The notes under the pieces were generated by a model, which was given only the letters and a program-made list of their open reading frames with translations, had not been told where the DNA came from and searched no databases. A stretch of 64,000 nucleotides of DNA from Cavia porcellus (Eukaryota; Chordata; Mammalia; Rodentia; Caviidae): the NCBI RefSeq assembly GCF_034190915.1, contig NW_026947489.1, positions 57,288,001 to 57,352,000 on the forward strand. The letters are read 5' to 3'. Shown one piece after another: positions 1 through 10,532 of this stretch. Numbering within the stretch: position 1 is the stretch's first letter; every line of letters starts with the position of its first letter. A program made the translations under genes and the position numbers.

Positions 1-1125
1 TCAGGAAGCACATAGCTGCACCAAAATGCTCTCACAGATCTCAGCTCTTACGTGGCTGCCTGTCAGAGCATGCGGCTGTTTGGGGAGGTTGGGGAGAACA
101 TGTGTTATCTGGGGTCTCTGCTATCCACCCCAGCTTTCAAGGGATTGGTAACCCAAATGCATCCCTCCTGGGCTCTGAGACATGGACCTTCACTGTGTTC
201 TGCTGAATGCAATAGTGCTGAGATCAGCATTCTATCTCAGCTGGAAGGGATTGCCGTGGCCAGCCAGGATTTACCAGTGCCCAGATAAAGAGATGTTGGC
301 CAGGGCTGGATGCACCCAGGGGACACTCTTGCCACAGAATGAGAATGAGAATGCAAATATAAATCAATAGGTACTTCGTGTCCGATGGCTTCATGTGACT
401 GTGTCCACCCTGGGACACTTGATGGTTTCTTTGGCTCCTCAGATATGCGGAACAGCCTTAACAGAGGGATCCCAACACTCCTTCCTTAAGCAGCAGCTGA
501 GAAGGAGCCGGCAGAGGCCGGGCAGGGTGCTGGACGGAGCCAGTGGAGTGAGCTCCAGTTTCAAGTGTACTCTCTGCTCCCTGGCTGTAGCCCCGGACAA
601 GTTACTGACCTCAGAACCTCAGTTCCACGTCTGAATGGAGGGTAATAGTAAAAGGACCCTCCCCAGCCCCTTAGTAAAAGGACCTGCTGGCCACAACACC
701 ACCACCCCAACAAGTCCTTCTTGTTCCCTCGGTTCACTAAGGACCCAGACAGGAAATGTCGGCCACAGGTCACCAGGTCAACGAGCCACGGCAAAGGCTT
801 GCTTAGGAGTTTAGATGCGAATTCTTTAAACTTGCTAAAATTGCCGTCATGGTAATGATTTCATGCAGCGGGTTGACAACTGACCTTGTCTCCCGGGCTG
901 GCACTATGACCCGCCCACCCGCCTACGTGACCCCCATCGTCCATCCTGGCCTGGGCTCCCCATTTCTTACTCCTCCCGCCTGTGTCCTGGGCACAAAGGA
1001 GTTGGGCTCTCCTTGGGGTGCCGCGGGGGCAGGGCTGGATTATGGTGAGCAGTAGTGGGGCGGGATTGCTGGGCTCCCCAGTAGGGCGTAGGGCCGCGCG
1101 AGGCGAAGAAGGCGCGCGGGGGTAC
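1..1125 (-). other. WDR86: WDR86 intron 1 (partial)
   Basis: This stretch lies downstream of the exon 1 donor on the minus strand and contains no further WD-repeat exon. I see no recognisable repeat or RNA gene in it. The part right of about 900 is GC-rich and belongs to the promoter island. The left part is unremarkable single-copy-looking sequence. Confidence 0.7.
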
Positions 1126-1915
1126 CTTGCAGGAGCGCGCAACACTGGCCGTCCGCAGTGCTCCAGAGCCGGGCCGTGCCGTCCTCGCTGCCGGTCAATA
1201 GGCGCTGCCCGTCGGGGCTCAGGCTCAGCCAGTTGATGCCCCCGCGGTGGTCGGCGCAGACCTTCAGGGCCGACCCGCCGCCCCCCATCTCCCCGGCCCC
1301 ACTAGACAGGGGTGGCCCGGGGTGCGCGCAGCGACGCTGGGAGGCGGTGCTGGCCCGCGCTCATTGCGGAGTGCCGGGTTCCTGGAAGGCGACACATCAG
1401 CCACCCTAGCTCCCTCCTACCCCCAGCCTCGGGGTCCGCGATCGCGGAGGAGACTGCGCGGCCCCGATTTGGAATCCCAGAGGTGCGGGTGCTGACCACC
1501 CCTCTTTCTGGGCTGCCTCGGGAGCCCACGCCCCACCGGGCGCCACGAACCGTGGCGTCCCGGGGCCTGCAGGGGCCCCTGCCTCTCCTCGCGCCCACAG
1601 GGCCAGGGCGGCCAGGGGAGCCCCGGAAGCCCAGCACCCCACGTGCCCTCCCCGGCCCGCGCTGGCGCTACAGGCGGCCAAGGCGGAACAATGCGGTCCG
1701 GCCTGGCTCCTCCTCAGAGACCACCCCCAACCTGTCCCCTCCCACCGCTCGGCAGCGAGCCAGCTCCACCCCGAGCTCCCAGCTTCTCGGTCCGGCCGGG
1801 TCCGAGCTCGGAGTGCACCCCTCTGCGCTCGGGACAGCTCCAGGTGCCGGGGCTGCACCTCCTGCAGCCTCCGCCCCTGGCGTCCAGGGCTGGGACGAAG
1901 CAGGCTGGGGCTGAC
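1000..1915. promoter_or_regulatory. WDR86: CpG-rich promoter block of WDR86
   Basis: GC-rich, CpG-dense sequence surrounds and precedes WDR86 exon 1, with many CGCG, GGGCGG-like and CCGGCC runs. No TATA box is evident. This is the usual look of a CpG-island promoter. Both strands stay open for long stretches (for example 1312-1914 on plus and 1406-1858 on minus). I attribute that to base composition, because neither product looks like a protein family. A divergent transcript from the plus strand, as reported for human WDR86-AS1, would start here but cannot be shown from sequence alone. Confidence 0.7.
1126..1288 (-). CDS. WDR86: WDR86 exon 1 (coding part, residues 1-54)
   Basis: The first coding exon of WD repeat-containing protein 86, a predicted all-WD40 beta-propeller scaffold of poorly known function. 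The reading begins MGGGGSALKVCADHRGGINW and contains the first WD repeat: the SPDG turn, then the LLTGSEDGTARLW strand ending in the Trp of the repeat. It ends at CALLQ with one extra base (phase 1). A consensus donor (AAG then GTACCC in minus sense) follows at 1125. The start has a good context, GAG before ATG and G after. The next exon lies left of the window, so only about 54 of roughly 375 residues are present. The identity rests on near-identity to the human N-terminus from memory, and on synteny with CRYGN and RHEB. Confidence 0.93.
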
Positions 1916-1919
1916 TGAG

Positions 1920-3640
1920 GGGTCTGGAATTTGGGGATGGTCCCTTGGGGGAGGGAGAGACTCAGTAGCCCCTAGTCCACTGTCATTGGGAAATCACACA
2001 CGCACCCCGAATTCTACCGAGGTCCTTCCAGGGAGGACCGTCCAGGTTGGGGAACAGTGTGAGCTGGATGCAAGGAGTGTCTGCAGTTTCGGGTGGTTAG
2101 CTTCCCCCTTCATCTCTTCACCCTCACTTCCCCACCCCTGCGCCCCCGAGGTCCCACAGAGGTCTGGAAAGGAATCCCATCCCGGGCCATAGCCCTCCCG
2201 GAGCGACGGACGGTTGCCTGGTTCCCATTAGAGCAGTTCCGGTGCCGGCTTCGCTGGGGGGCGGGGAGGGTGACCCCCTACTCGGATCCTCCAGGTCCTA
2301 AAGGTAGCAGGATTTTCCGAGCCCTCTAGACAGGGCTCTTTCAGGGGAGAAGGGCAGGGAAAGGGTGGCTTGGAGAGCCAGCCCACAGCAGACCGTGTCA
2401 GATTCCAAGAAAACCCCAGAGCGAGTCCCGTAGAGCAGAGGCCCAACCAGAGATATCTATTCTTTGTCCCCCAAACTTGTGAGGCAGTGGCACCTTAGCT
2501 CGGCCTTCCTTACATCCCAGGCATCAGGATCCAAGGAAGGGATTTTTTTTGGATGGCGGAGGGGCTGAAGAAGCTATGGAGGTGGGGGTCCCAGGGAGAG
2601 TGGAAGGAGAGGGAGAGGCTGGGGGGGAAGGGGAGGCCTGTGGTTGTGGGAGGGTGGGTGATTACTGCCTTGAAAGCTTTCCATATGTTAGGTCCCAAGT
2701 TCAGCTTCCAACCTCGAGCTCCAAGGGCCTTTGCAACATCCAGCTGTGAGCACAGGTGTACCGCTGGCCATGCAGTTGTGGCCTCTGGGTGAGGCCAGCT
2801 AGGCAGAAGGGCCGAGAACCATAAGCATCATAGAGTGAGGAAACTCAAGACATACTCATCCCAGAGAAGAGCCAGAGGCACCCAAGAGCCAGAGGCACCC
2901 AGAGGCCAAGGAGAACTGGAGATCTGTTACCCTGGGACACAGAAGAGAAGGCTTGGAGGAGCCGCAAGCATTCAGGGCTGTCCCCACCCACAAGGAGCTG
3001 GCCCAGCAGGAGCCACTCTGGGAGGAAAGTTCCTTTTTCAAAGGACCCAGGATACAATATTACTGAGAAAGATGGGGCCCTTATATTTCTGGTTCCTCTA
3101 TCCAGCCACCGACAAACAAGCCATCAGAGGGTGGTGCAGCCGCCATCAGCTCCAGAGGTCAGTTCCCAAGAGCCTGGTCTGCACACCACCGGCTCTGGGC
3201 CACCAACTGTCTCTTTCCCAGAAGGAATTCTTGTTCTTGCATTTCCTCTTTTTGTCACAACCCGCCCTGCCCTTGGTTTGGCTCACAGTGACCCCTGGTG
3301 GGGGTAGGCACCATGGGGGGGGGGAGGCGGCTTGTGTTGAAGGCACAGGAAGCCAACTTTTCTTTCCTTCTTTGCGGGTTGCAGTCACAGGCTGCTCCGA
3401 GAATCTAACAAGAGTGCAGGAGGTGGGAAATTTCATCGTTTTCCTATGAAACTAGGGTCTCCCCCACCCTGAGATGACAAAGTGCAGAGATACAGGAGCC
3501 ACACTGGGTCTGCCTGCAAAACTGACATCAGCAAAGCTTTCATCTCTCCCTGAGAGCCCTGGGCAGGCCTGGAGTCCTGTGGAGCCAGATCTCCAAGAAG
3601 GAATCCTTTGATGACTGCTAGCCATATGAGAAGCAGTGAT
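1920..3640. other. Intergenic, no gene recognised
   Basis: The WDR86 upstream flank. It contains moderately GC-rich unique-looking sequence with short purine runs (about 2,540-2,660) and a poly-G run near 3,315. An open plus-strand stretch of about 200 codons (2,835-3,449) has no recognisable protein character and I do not annotate it. I see no SINE until about 3,650. Confidence 0.5.
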
Positions 3641-3649
3641 GGTGGGCAG

Positions 3650-3902
3650 GAGGGTGGGTGGTTGGTGCGCACCTACAATAGGAAGCTGAGGCAGGAGAGC
3701 AAGTTCCAGCCCAGTCTGGACAATTTAGCAATTTAGCCAGACCCTGTCTCAAAATAAAAAGGAGATTGCTGTGGAGGGTCACACCTATAAACCCAGCACC
3801 ATGGAAGTCTGAGGACACAAGGAGGACGTTAGCCAGCTCAAGATCAACCCGGACAATTTAGAGACTTAGCAAGATACTGCCTCAAAAAAAAAAAAAAAAT
3901 TA
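3650..3902 (+). repeat. Two B1-like SINE fragments in tandem
   Basis: Each copy runs from a genetic-element head (GCACACCTATAA type) through GCTGAGGCAGGAG to ACCCTGTCTCAAAA and an A-rich tail. The first ends near 3,763 and the second near 3,902. The phrase CAATTTAGCAA before the tail marks a subfamily seen elsewhere in this window (4,9xx, 9,0xx, 34.4 kb). Confidence 0.7.
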
Positions 3903-3956
3903 AAATAACACAAACAGACAAACAAACACACAACCGAAAAAAAAAACCACTGTATT

Positions 3957-4035
3957 CAATCTCCAAACTAGGGACAGTGTAGCTCAGGGACCCAACACAT
4001 GCCTGGCAAGCACAAGGTCTTGAGTTCAGTTCCTG

Positions 4036-4036
<1 letters not shown>
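3957..4036 (+). repeat. Old ID-like SINE
   Basis: A degenerate tRNA-derived unit with a GTGTAGCTCAGGG A-box region and a TTGAGTTCAGTTCC B-box region. Its tail has become the adjoining (CA)n run. Confidence 0.6.

Positions 4037-4079
<43 letters not shown>
4037..4079. repeat. (CA)21 microsatellite
   Basis: An uninterrupted CA dinucleotide run that grew at the 3' end of an ID-like SINE. It is a likely length polymorphism. Confidence 0.97.
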
Positions 4080-4081
<2 letters not shown>

Positions 4082-4311
4082 CAAGAATCTCTAATACTGT
4101 AACAACAAGGCTGCTGGGGACATCAGAGCCATGTCTCTAGTGAACCAAGGGGCTCCCCTTCGACCCCACCCCTGAAAGATCCTGCCACTTTCCAATAGCA
4201 CCTCTGAGGTCAAAGCTTTGACACATGAGCCTTTGGGGAACATTCAAGATCCAGACTATGGAAAGCTTTGTTAAAACTAAAAACTTCAGGGCATCAAAAG
4301 CCACTATTGTT

Positions 4312-4460
4312 GAGTGCAGTGGCACATACCTATCATGCCAGCACTTGAGAGCCCAAGGCAGGAGGGGAGGGGGATGGCCGCAAGTGTGAGGCCAGCCTGA
4401 GCAGTGAGTTCAGAGCCAGCATGAACTGCATAGTGAAATCTCAACACAAAACAAAGAAAC
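4312..4460 (+). repeat. B1-like SINE
   Basis: Degenerate copy: GTGGCACATACC head, GCCAGCACTTGAG middle, TAGTGAAATCTCAACA before the A-rich end. Confidence 0.65.
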
Positions 4461-4898
4461 AAACAACATTATCACAATGAAAAAAAAAGCTTCAGAATGA
4501 GAGAAAATTGAATCTCTGCCAGAATGCTTCCAATCAGTGATTAAAGCCATAAGCCTAATTTTAAAATAGAAAAAGGGTGTGGCCAGGCATTTTCCCAGGG
4601 AAGACAGGTAAGTGAACAGTGGACACACGAGGCTGCTGGGGAGAGTCTCACAGGAGAGCGCCGTGTGGTGTCTCCTCAGCCCACTGGGACAAGTGGTTAC
4701 AGGATGGAGCGAAGAATCAGAAACCGTGGGCCAATCCGAACCTCCAGACACTGCTCCTGGGGAAGGAAAATGGTCAGCTGCTAGGAAAAGAGACGGCCTT
4801 GGCTGGATCCATTAAACAGTCACCAGGTAAGCCAGCAGTGCTGCATGCACCCAAGAGAAGGGCATGTTATTCATACTAGCTGTAAGGTAGTTACCATA

Positions 4899-5010
4899 CA
4901 GCCCGGGAGGGTGGAGCACGCCTGAATCCCAGCTACTCGGGAGTCTGAGGCAAGAGGGTTGCAAGTTTGGGGCCAGCCCCAGACACCTAGTGAGGGCGTG
5001 TGTCAAAATA
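4899..5010 (+). repeat. B1-like SINE
   Basis: Head at GGTGGAGCACGCC, then CCCAGCTACTCGGGAGTC. Its 3' end lies at the insertion point of the following young ID-like SINE. Confidence 0.7.
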
Positions 5011-5024
5011 AAGAATGAAGAGGA

Positions 5025-5133
5025 TGGGGGCTAGGGATTTAGCTCAGTGGCATAAGCGCCTGCCTTGCAAGCAGGCAGTCGTGAGTTCGATCCCGGGTAC
5101 CGATAAAAAGGAAAAAGACAAAAAAATAAAAAA
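5025..5133 (+). mobile_element. Young ID-like tRNA-derived SINE
   Basis: Near-consensus copy with pol III A box (TAGCTCAGTGGC) and B box (AGTTCGATCC), and an A-rich tail. It is flanked by a perfect 14-bp target-site duplication, AAGAATGAAGAGGA, at 5011-5024 and 5134-5147, so it was inserted by L1-type target-primed reverse transcription. Confidence 0.93.
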
Positions 5134-5224
5134 AAGAATGAAGAGGACTTGGCATGTAGCTGTTGCTAGAGCATTCCCTTAGCTTGTACATGTGTGTGGG
5201 TTCCATTCATGGTGTCATACCTGC

Positions 5225-5680
5225 ACACTCACATGCACAAATGGAAACATCCAAAGGTTCATCAGCCAGTGAATGGATAAAGTTTGGTATATCCATACAG
5301 TGAAGTATTATTTAGCCCCAAAAAGAACGGGGACTGGTGGGTGCCGTACCGTGGAGGCTGTAGCGATGAACATGTGCGGTGCTCCTATGACACCGGTAAA
5401 AATGAAACTCTGGCCCTGTCACAACTGGGCGAACCCAGAAAACACGCTAAGTGAAAAAAGTCAGAAACAAAGGACCCCTGCATGCAATTCTGGCTCTGGG
5501 AAGCGTCCAGAATGGACAAATTCTTACAGGAAGCAGAATAAGACTTGCCAGAAGCTTGGAGGAAGGATTGGAGAGCAGCAGCATTCTGAGTTTACACTTG
5601 AGGGGACGAAAAAGTTCTGTACCCAGGTAGCGGTGATGGCCAGATAACAGTGTGAAGTATTCTTAATGCTCCTGTACTAT
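5225..5680 (+). mobile_element. L1M-type LINE 3' end fragment
   Basis: Contains the characteristic mammalian L1 3'-terminal phrases: a 'GTGAATGGATAAA' segment, 'GGTATATCCATACAG', 'TATTATTTAGCC' and 'CTAAGTGAAAAAAGTCAGA'. All are in sense orientation. It is diverged and has no coding capacity. Confidence 0.8.
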
Positions 5681-6433
5681 ACATGTTAAAATGGGTATAG
5701 TAGTTAATTTAATGATGTGTATTTTGGCCCACACACAATTAATTGCGTATTTTTTAAAAAGGCTTTATGAAACTTCTATGTTAGTACAGTAGCACTTTGG
5801 TTCATGAACACTTCTGTTTGCAAACAATTTGATTCACAAACAGAAGCATTTAGCAAAGTTTTGTTTTTGTTTGCAAACTTTCCAGCAAGTGGCAAACACG
5901 ACCATGGCCACCTTTTCCAAAACCACAGAACAAATTAAGTTCACAAACCAAGGTGCCACAAACAATCATCCTGGAACTAGAATTCCTAGCCTGGGATCTC
6001 ACCTGCCCCCTGCACTCCTGTTTCCTAGGACAGCATCCTCTCATCTTCTTCCAAAGGATCAGTATCCCTTCCAGTCAGGTCCAAAATTAAAAAGAAGGCA
6101 GGGTTAGAAAACTCAGTCTCCTCACACTAACACTTCTCCATAGAGGGCACTGCTGACCACGGATCCAGCTCGGCCCAGAAGCTGGACGGCCCTCTGGAGG
6201 CCCCATGATGTCCTGCGCAGGAATGTCGGGCCTTTCCTGGGTCTGTGACCAGGGCCAAGTTCCTAAGGCCATGGCTGTTCTATATAGTAAGAAGGACATC
6301 TGGGAAATACCCCTTTCACCCACCACCATCCACTTCACCTCCCTGCACCCTCCTTTTGGCAGCTTAGGAGAAATGTCTGGGCCCAAACAGACAGAGGGCA
6401 TGCTGGGTTTATTTTGTGTTTTGTTTCTTAGGG
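5681..6433. other. Intergenic, no gene recognised
   Basis: AT-rich up to about 5,900, with short mirrored TTTGCAAAC/GTTTGCAAAC motifs that could be a degraded DNA-transposon end. I see nothing identifiable from 5,900 to 6,430. Confidence 0.4.
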
Positions 6434-6602
6434 TTTTTTGTTTTGTTTTGTTTTGTTTTTGTTTTGTTTTTGAGACAGGCTATCTCTAAGTAGTTCAGGC
6501 TGGTCTTGAACTCACTATGGAGCCTCAGATTGGCCTCGAACTTGTGGCAATCCTCCTGCCTCAGACTCCCAAGTGCTGGGATTACAGGTAGGCATGCTGT
6601 TT
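6434..6602 (-). repeat. B1-like SINE
   Basis: Read on minus, it has a (CAAAA)n-type tail, then the TGAGACAGGCT complement. It retains the internal duplication around AACTCACTATG/CTCGAACTTG typical of this B1 type. Confidence 0.8.
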
Positions 6603-7184
6603 TGAAATAACTTTCAACATTTACTAGCTTAGACTTCCACTTCGGGCCAGGACAGAGTCACCAGAATCCATTTCCCTCCAGCCTCCTGTCTGAAATAACC
6701 AAAACACATGAAACCATTGTTTTCATGACCCTGGACTTCAGGCCACGAAGGACACAAATCCCTAAAAGACAGGGGAAAAAGAGGTTGAGCCCAGGAAGAG
6801 CCCGAGTCACTGCCTTGAGAGGCTTCCCAGACCCCAGAGCAGGAAGGGACCCAGAAGCAGCCCATGGATTCCCTGAGCTGAGGACAGTGGGGTGTCCAGG
6901 ACAACAAAGTGGCTAGAGTTGGACAGCTGAGAAGAGAGGAGCTGGAGACTCCTCTCTAGCACTGCGCCAAACACTGGTCAGCATGGGTGTGAGGAAGCTG
7001 CCCAGTGTGGGGGACGGTCAGCAGGACCTGCCCAAACCCACATGGTGGAGAATAGTATCAACAGGGGCAAGAACTATGTTCTCTGTGTCTGGATTTAGGC
7101 CTACCATTTCTTACCCACAGAGGACATGGGAGATGTATGAATTGGCTTTCCTCCTGCTGCGCCCATTAGACCCACTATGTGCAG

Positions 7185-7440
7185 CTGCAAGAAGGAGAGG
7201 TTTAATTTAGTTCATGGCTGGGGGATTCAGTCCCTGCGCAGCTGGCTCAATGGCTGGAACATCAAGGTGGAAGGGCCTGGTGGAGCAGAGCTGCTCGTTC
7301 ATGGCAGCTGGGAATAGCTCCAGAGAGGCCAGGAGTGGGACTGTGTGTATGCCTTCCTCCTGGCCACACCTCTGAGACTCACCCAGGCCCACCCGGAAGC
7401 TGCTCTACTAATCTGCTGGGTGTTTCTTAATCCAGTGAGG
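7185..7440 (-). mobile_element. MaLR-like LTR fragment (tentative)
   Basis: Read on minus it ends in TTAAACCTCTCCTTCT, the poly(A)-signal neighbourhood typical of MaLR LTRs, preceded by phrases like ATGAACGAGCAGC. It resembles the elements at 11.48-11.83 and 56.69-57.03 kb. It is degraded and has no internal region. Confidence 0.4.
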
Positions 7441-7618
7441 TAGGCAGATCAGGGTTTGGTCACAGAAGGTATCACAAGGTTCAGTTTGAACTTCCAGGCG
7501 TGAAAACAATGCATGGAATAAACAACAAATTAGACACTGCAGAAGAAAATACTAATAAACTTGAAGACACTGTCACAGAAATCTTTCTGTTCTGAAGAGC
7601 AGAAAAAAGGAATTTTAA

Positions 7619-7728
7619 GGGGCTGGGGATTTAGCTCAGTGGCATAAGCGCCTGCCTTGCAAGCAGGCAATCGTGAGTTCGATCCCTGGTACCGATAAAA
7701 ACAAAAAAGACCAAAAAAAAAAAAAAAA
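7619..7728 (+). mobile_element. Young ID-like tRNA-derived SINE
   Basis: A copy with intact A and B boxes and a tail ACCAAA(A)n. The target-site duplication is about 10-16 bp (GGAATTTTAA core at 7609-7618 and 7729-7738). Its right flank is the left flank of the Y3 RNA retrocopy. Confidence 0.9.
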
Positions 7729-7752
7729 GGAATTTTAAAAGTTAAAAGAGCA

Positions 7753-7856
7753 GGCTGGTCCGAGTGCAGTGCAGTGGTGTTTACAACTAATTGATCACAA
7801 CCAGTTACAGATTTCTTTGTTCCTTCTCCACTCCCATTGCTTCACTTGACTAGCCT
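7753..7856 (+). pseudogene. RNY3P: Y3 small cytoplasmic RNA retropseudogene
   Basis: Almost the full Ro-associated Y3 RNA sequence is present. It starts GGCTGGTCCGAGTGCAG and passes through TTGATCACAACCAGTTACAG. It ends in CTTCACTTGACTAGCC, the strand that pairs with the 5' end in the Ro60-binding stem. A five-base duplication (GTGCA) near base 15 would distort that stem. The copy is followed by an A tail (7857-7870) and flanked by a 16-bp direct repeat, AAAAGTTAAAAGAGCA (7737-7752 and 7871-7886). It is therefore an L1-mobilised retrocopy, not the parental gene. The usual T-run terminator is replaced by the A tail. Confidence 0.92.
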
Positions 7857-7886
7857 AAAAAAAAAAAAAAAAAAGTTAAAAGAGCA

Positions 7887-8030
7887 GCCAGGCATGGTGG
7901 CACATGCCTGTAATTCCAGCACTTGGGAGGCTGAGGCAGGAGGACCACAGAGAGTTCAAGGCCAACCTGAACTATATAGTGAGATTCTGTCTCAAAAATA
8001 AACAGGTTAATAAAAATAAAATGAAAAGAA
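7887..8030 (+). repeat. B1-like SINE
   Basis: Well-preserved copy with GCCAGGCATGGTGGCAC head and ATTCTGTCTCAAAAATAAA tail. It abuts the right target-site duplication of the Y3 retrocopy. Confidence 0.85.
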
Positions 8031-9000
8031 CATCAATGATTTAGGATTGGCTGTGCTGACCACTGACGGGAGCCTGTCTGAGAGCTGGGCAACAGGGCTG
8101 ATCAGTCATGAATTTATAGGATCATATCCCCTTCAAGCCTGTGGACACTGGGTTAGGGGTTTCTAGGGATGTCTAACTCTGTCCAGCCATTGTCCAGGGC
8201 TTGTGGTCACTTGGATGCCAGAAGAGGTAGAGCCTACTCAGCTGACACTCCTGCAGACAGAGTCGTCCTTTTCTGGGACAGCTGCTTGGCATGCAGATCC
8301 CACAGCTGTGACAACAGGACTCAGATGATGACAAATGACCCCGGCCCCAGCTACCATCCACTTTGCAGATGGCTGGCCTGCACCCCTGTATCAGTATGCT
8401 CCCTCTGGCCACCTGCACAGAGGCCTTCCCTGGGTTCCTGTAACTTTCCAACGCAAAATTTCTTCCTGCGAAAGTGTCCTTTGGTTTTAATCTCTAGATC
8501 TCCTAAAACAAGGACCCAAGGCAACCCAGGACAAGCTGCCCTACTCCACAGACCTTGTTATGCACTGAACTGCACCCCAAAGCCTGAGTGCTGACCCAGT
8601 ATGACTCCTTGGAGATGAGAGATGCAAGATGAGGTCATGAGGGCAGGGCCTGGGTCAGCCAGCACCTGATCATGGGAATCCCATTGCCAGATCTTCCAGA
8701 GATCAATGTTCAGCATGGATCCATCCAGCTTTGCTGCTTGGTTGTGGCCATCTGAGCTAAGACAAACCTCATCCCAGTTTAGTGGAGTGCATTGCAGTGA
8801 TCCCACAAAGCCACAAAGGATCACTTCCCAAGGTGAGGTTCTGGGGAACCAGACCGGCAATTCTGGGAAGTTGGCTGGATTGCAGGACACAGACCTGGTG
8901 TGCAGCTAGAGCAGACACCATCCTCTCACGGCCTTTCTGTCCTTGCCAACTGTGAACCACAGCCTGTCCTGTTCATCCAACAGGCAAACGTCAACTGTAA
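8031..9000. other. Intergenic, no gene recognised
   Basis: Unique-looking sequence. A plus-strand open stretch (8,169-8,594) and a minus-strand one (8,558-8,890) show no recognisable domain. Confidence 0.45.
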
Positions 9001-9005
9001 AAAAG

Positions 9006-9186
9006 GCCATGTGCTCAACTGCATGCCTATTATCCCAGCACTCTGGGAGGCTGAGGCAGGAGAACTGCAAGCTCAAGCCCAGCCTGAGCCATTTAGGCTT
9101 ACCAAATACTGTCTCAAAAAAATGCAGAAAGGAATGAGGATGGAGCTTAGTGTGAGGGCCCCGAGTTCAATCCCCAGTACCACAAT
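9006..9186 (+). repeat. B1-like SINE plus ID-like segment
   Basis: A B1-like part (CCAGCACTCTGGGAGG to CTGTCTCAAAAA) is followed at 9,134 by a shortened ID-like part ending in CGAGTTCAATCCCCAGTACC. This B1-then-ID layout recurs several times in the window and suggests a composite SINE family. Confidence 0.7.
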
Positions 9187-10206
9187 CAATCCGTCTATGT
9201 AACAGAATGAAAAAAGTTCCTGTCAGAGCCCCCAGACTTCAGCTGTCCACCTCAGATTGAAACCACCTCTGCTCCACATTCCCGGGGCACCCCTTTCTTT
9301 GCCTTCCATTCCGCAAACGTCTCACGTTTTTCCCAGGCCCCCACCCCGTGTGACATCTGTGCACCTCAGACTCAGCTTCCAAGGATGGAGATTTGTTCCC
9401 AAGAGAAACAAATGGAGATGCTTTCTTTGGAAGCAAATTAGGTTGATTAGTGCATGAAGGCCAGGCTAAGAGCACATGGAGGCACTGTCACCATATAGCA
9501 AACTCACCAAGGTCACGGACAAGCCCCAGCTGCCTGGCTGGTGTCTGGAGAGCTGGCGGTTAGGGGCTTGGGTACACAGGCAGGGCACAACAGAAACCAA
9601 GTGACATCAGGTTTGGTTCTGGGTTTTGGTTATTGAGTGCTAAGCTGCAAGTAACAGAAAACCTGCCTGAGAGTGGCACAGTAAGTACAGGCTTGTTTCT
9701 CTACCATAACAAGACACTGCTGATGTACAGCAGCTTTAAAAGGGTGGAGCGTGAACCTCCCTAATTTCTTGGCTTTAACCTCACGGTTACAAAAAGCTGC
9801 TTCAACTCCTGGCATCACATTCATTCAGACCGAAGATGGAGCTGCCTTTCTGGGTTTTGACACCTGCCCTGCCTGGCAGTCCTACGCAGCCCTGTTAATG
9901 GATGGAGGGTGCTTTGGGTTTCTTTCTAGGTTCTTGGTGTCCTGAACAAAGAATTGAGCAAGGCACACAAAAGGCGGCGGAAATCCTTTATTGAAGATGG
10001 AAAAGAGGTAAGCTCTGTGGAGTGAGACTGGGTGGTGAAAAAGCTCACAGTGGCCAGAGGATAAAGGAAGGTGGCTTTAATACCCAGTTTCTGGGTTGGC
10101 TCCCTCTCCTGCAAATGCAGCACTGGGACAGTCTTGTCCAAACTTCGCTTGGCTTGGCGCAGACGCAGGTAAAGCCAAAGATTCACAAGGTTTCCCGACA
10201 TATGTA

Positions 10207-10310
10207 TAGTACAATTTTTTTTTTTTTTTGTCTTTTTCAGGGATCGAACTCACGACTGCCTGCTTGCAAGGCAGACGCTTGTGCTGCTGAGCTAAACCCC
10301 CAGCCCCCCC
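10207..10310 (-). mobile_element. ID-like SINE inserted in the LTR
   Basis: Inverted copy whose T-run (about 10215-10229) is its tail. It is flanked by the repeat GACATATGTA at 10197-10206 and 10311-10320. It interrupts the LTR U3 region. Confidence 0.88.
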
Positions 10311-10394
10311 GACATATGTAAATGAAGGATCAGGAGCACCGTGTTTTGATTGGTTTTGGTCGCATGCAAATGAAGGGTTGAAAAAGCACTTCTG

Positions 10395-10495
10395 GGGGCT
10401 GGGGATTTAGCTCAGCGGCATAAGCGCCTGCCTTGCAAGCAGGCAGTCGTGAGTTCGATCCCCGGTACCGATAAAAACGAAAACGACCAAAAAAA

Positions 10496-10528
<33 letters not shown>
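10395..10528 (+). mobile_element. Young ID-like SINE inserted in the LTR
   Basis: Near-consensus copy with a long tail that grades into (AAAAG)n. A perfect 13-bp duplication, AAAAGCACTTCTG, lies at 10382-10394 and 10529-10541. It split a U3 enhancer repeat. Confidence 0.93.

Positions 10529-10532
<4 letters not shown>

Noticed and set aside
1312..1914. 200-codon plus-strand open frame beside WDR86
   Set aside because: Product is Pro/Arg/Ala/Gly-rich, typical of CpG-island DNA read in any frame. The opposite strand is equally open and there are no domains.
2835..3449. 204-codon plus-strand frame
   Set aside because: No domain, no splice sites and repetitive stretches. Likely chance.
4037..4079. 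Minus-strand frame coding poly-Cys/Val
   Set aside because: It is the (CA)n microsatellite read as protein.
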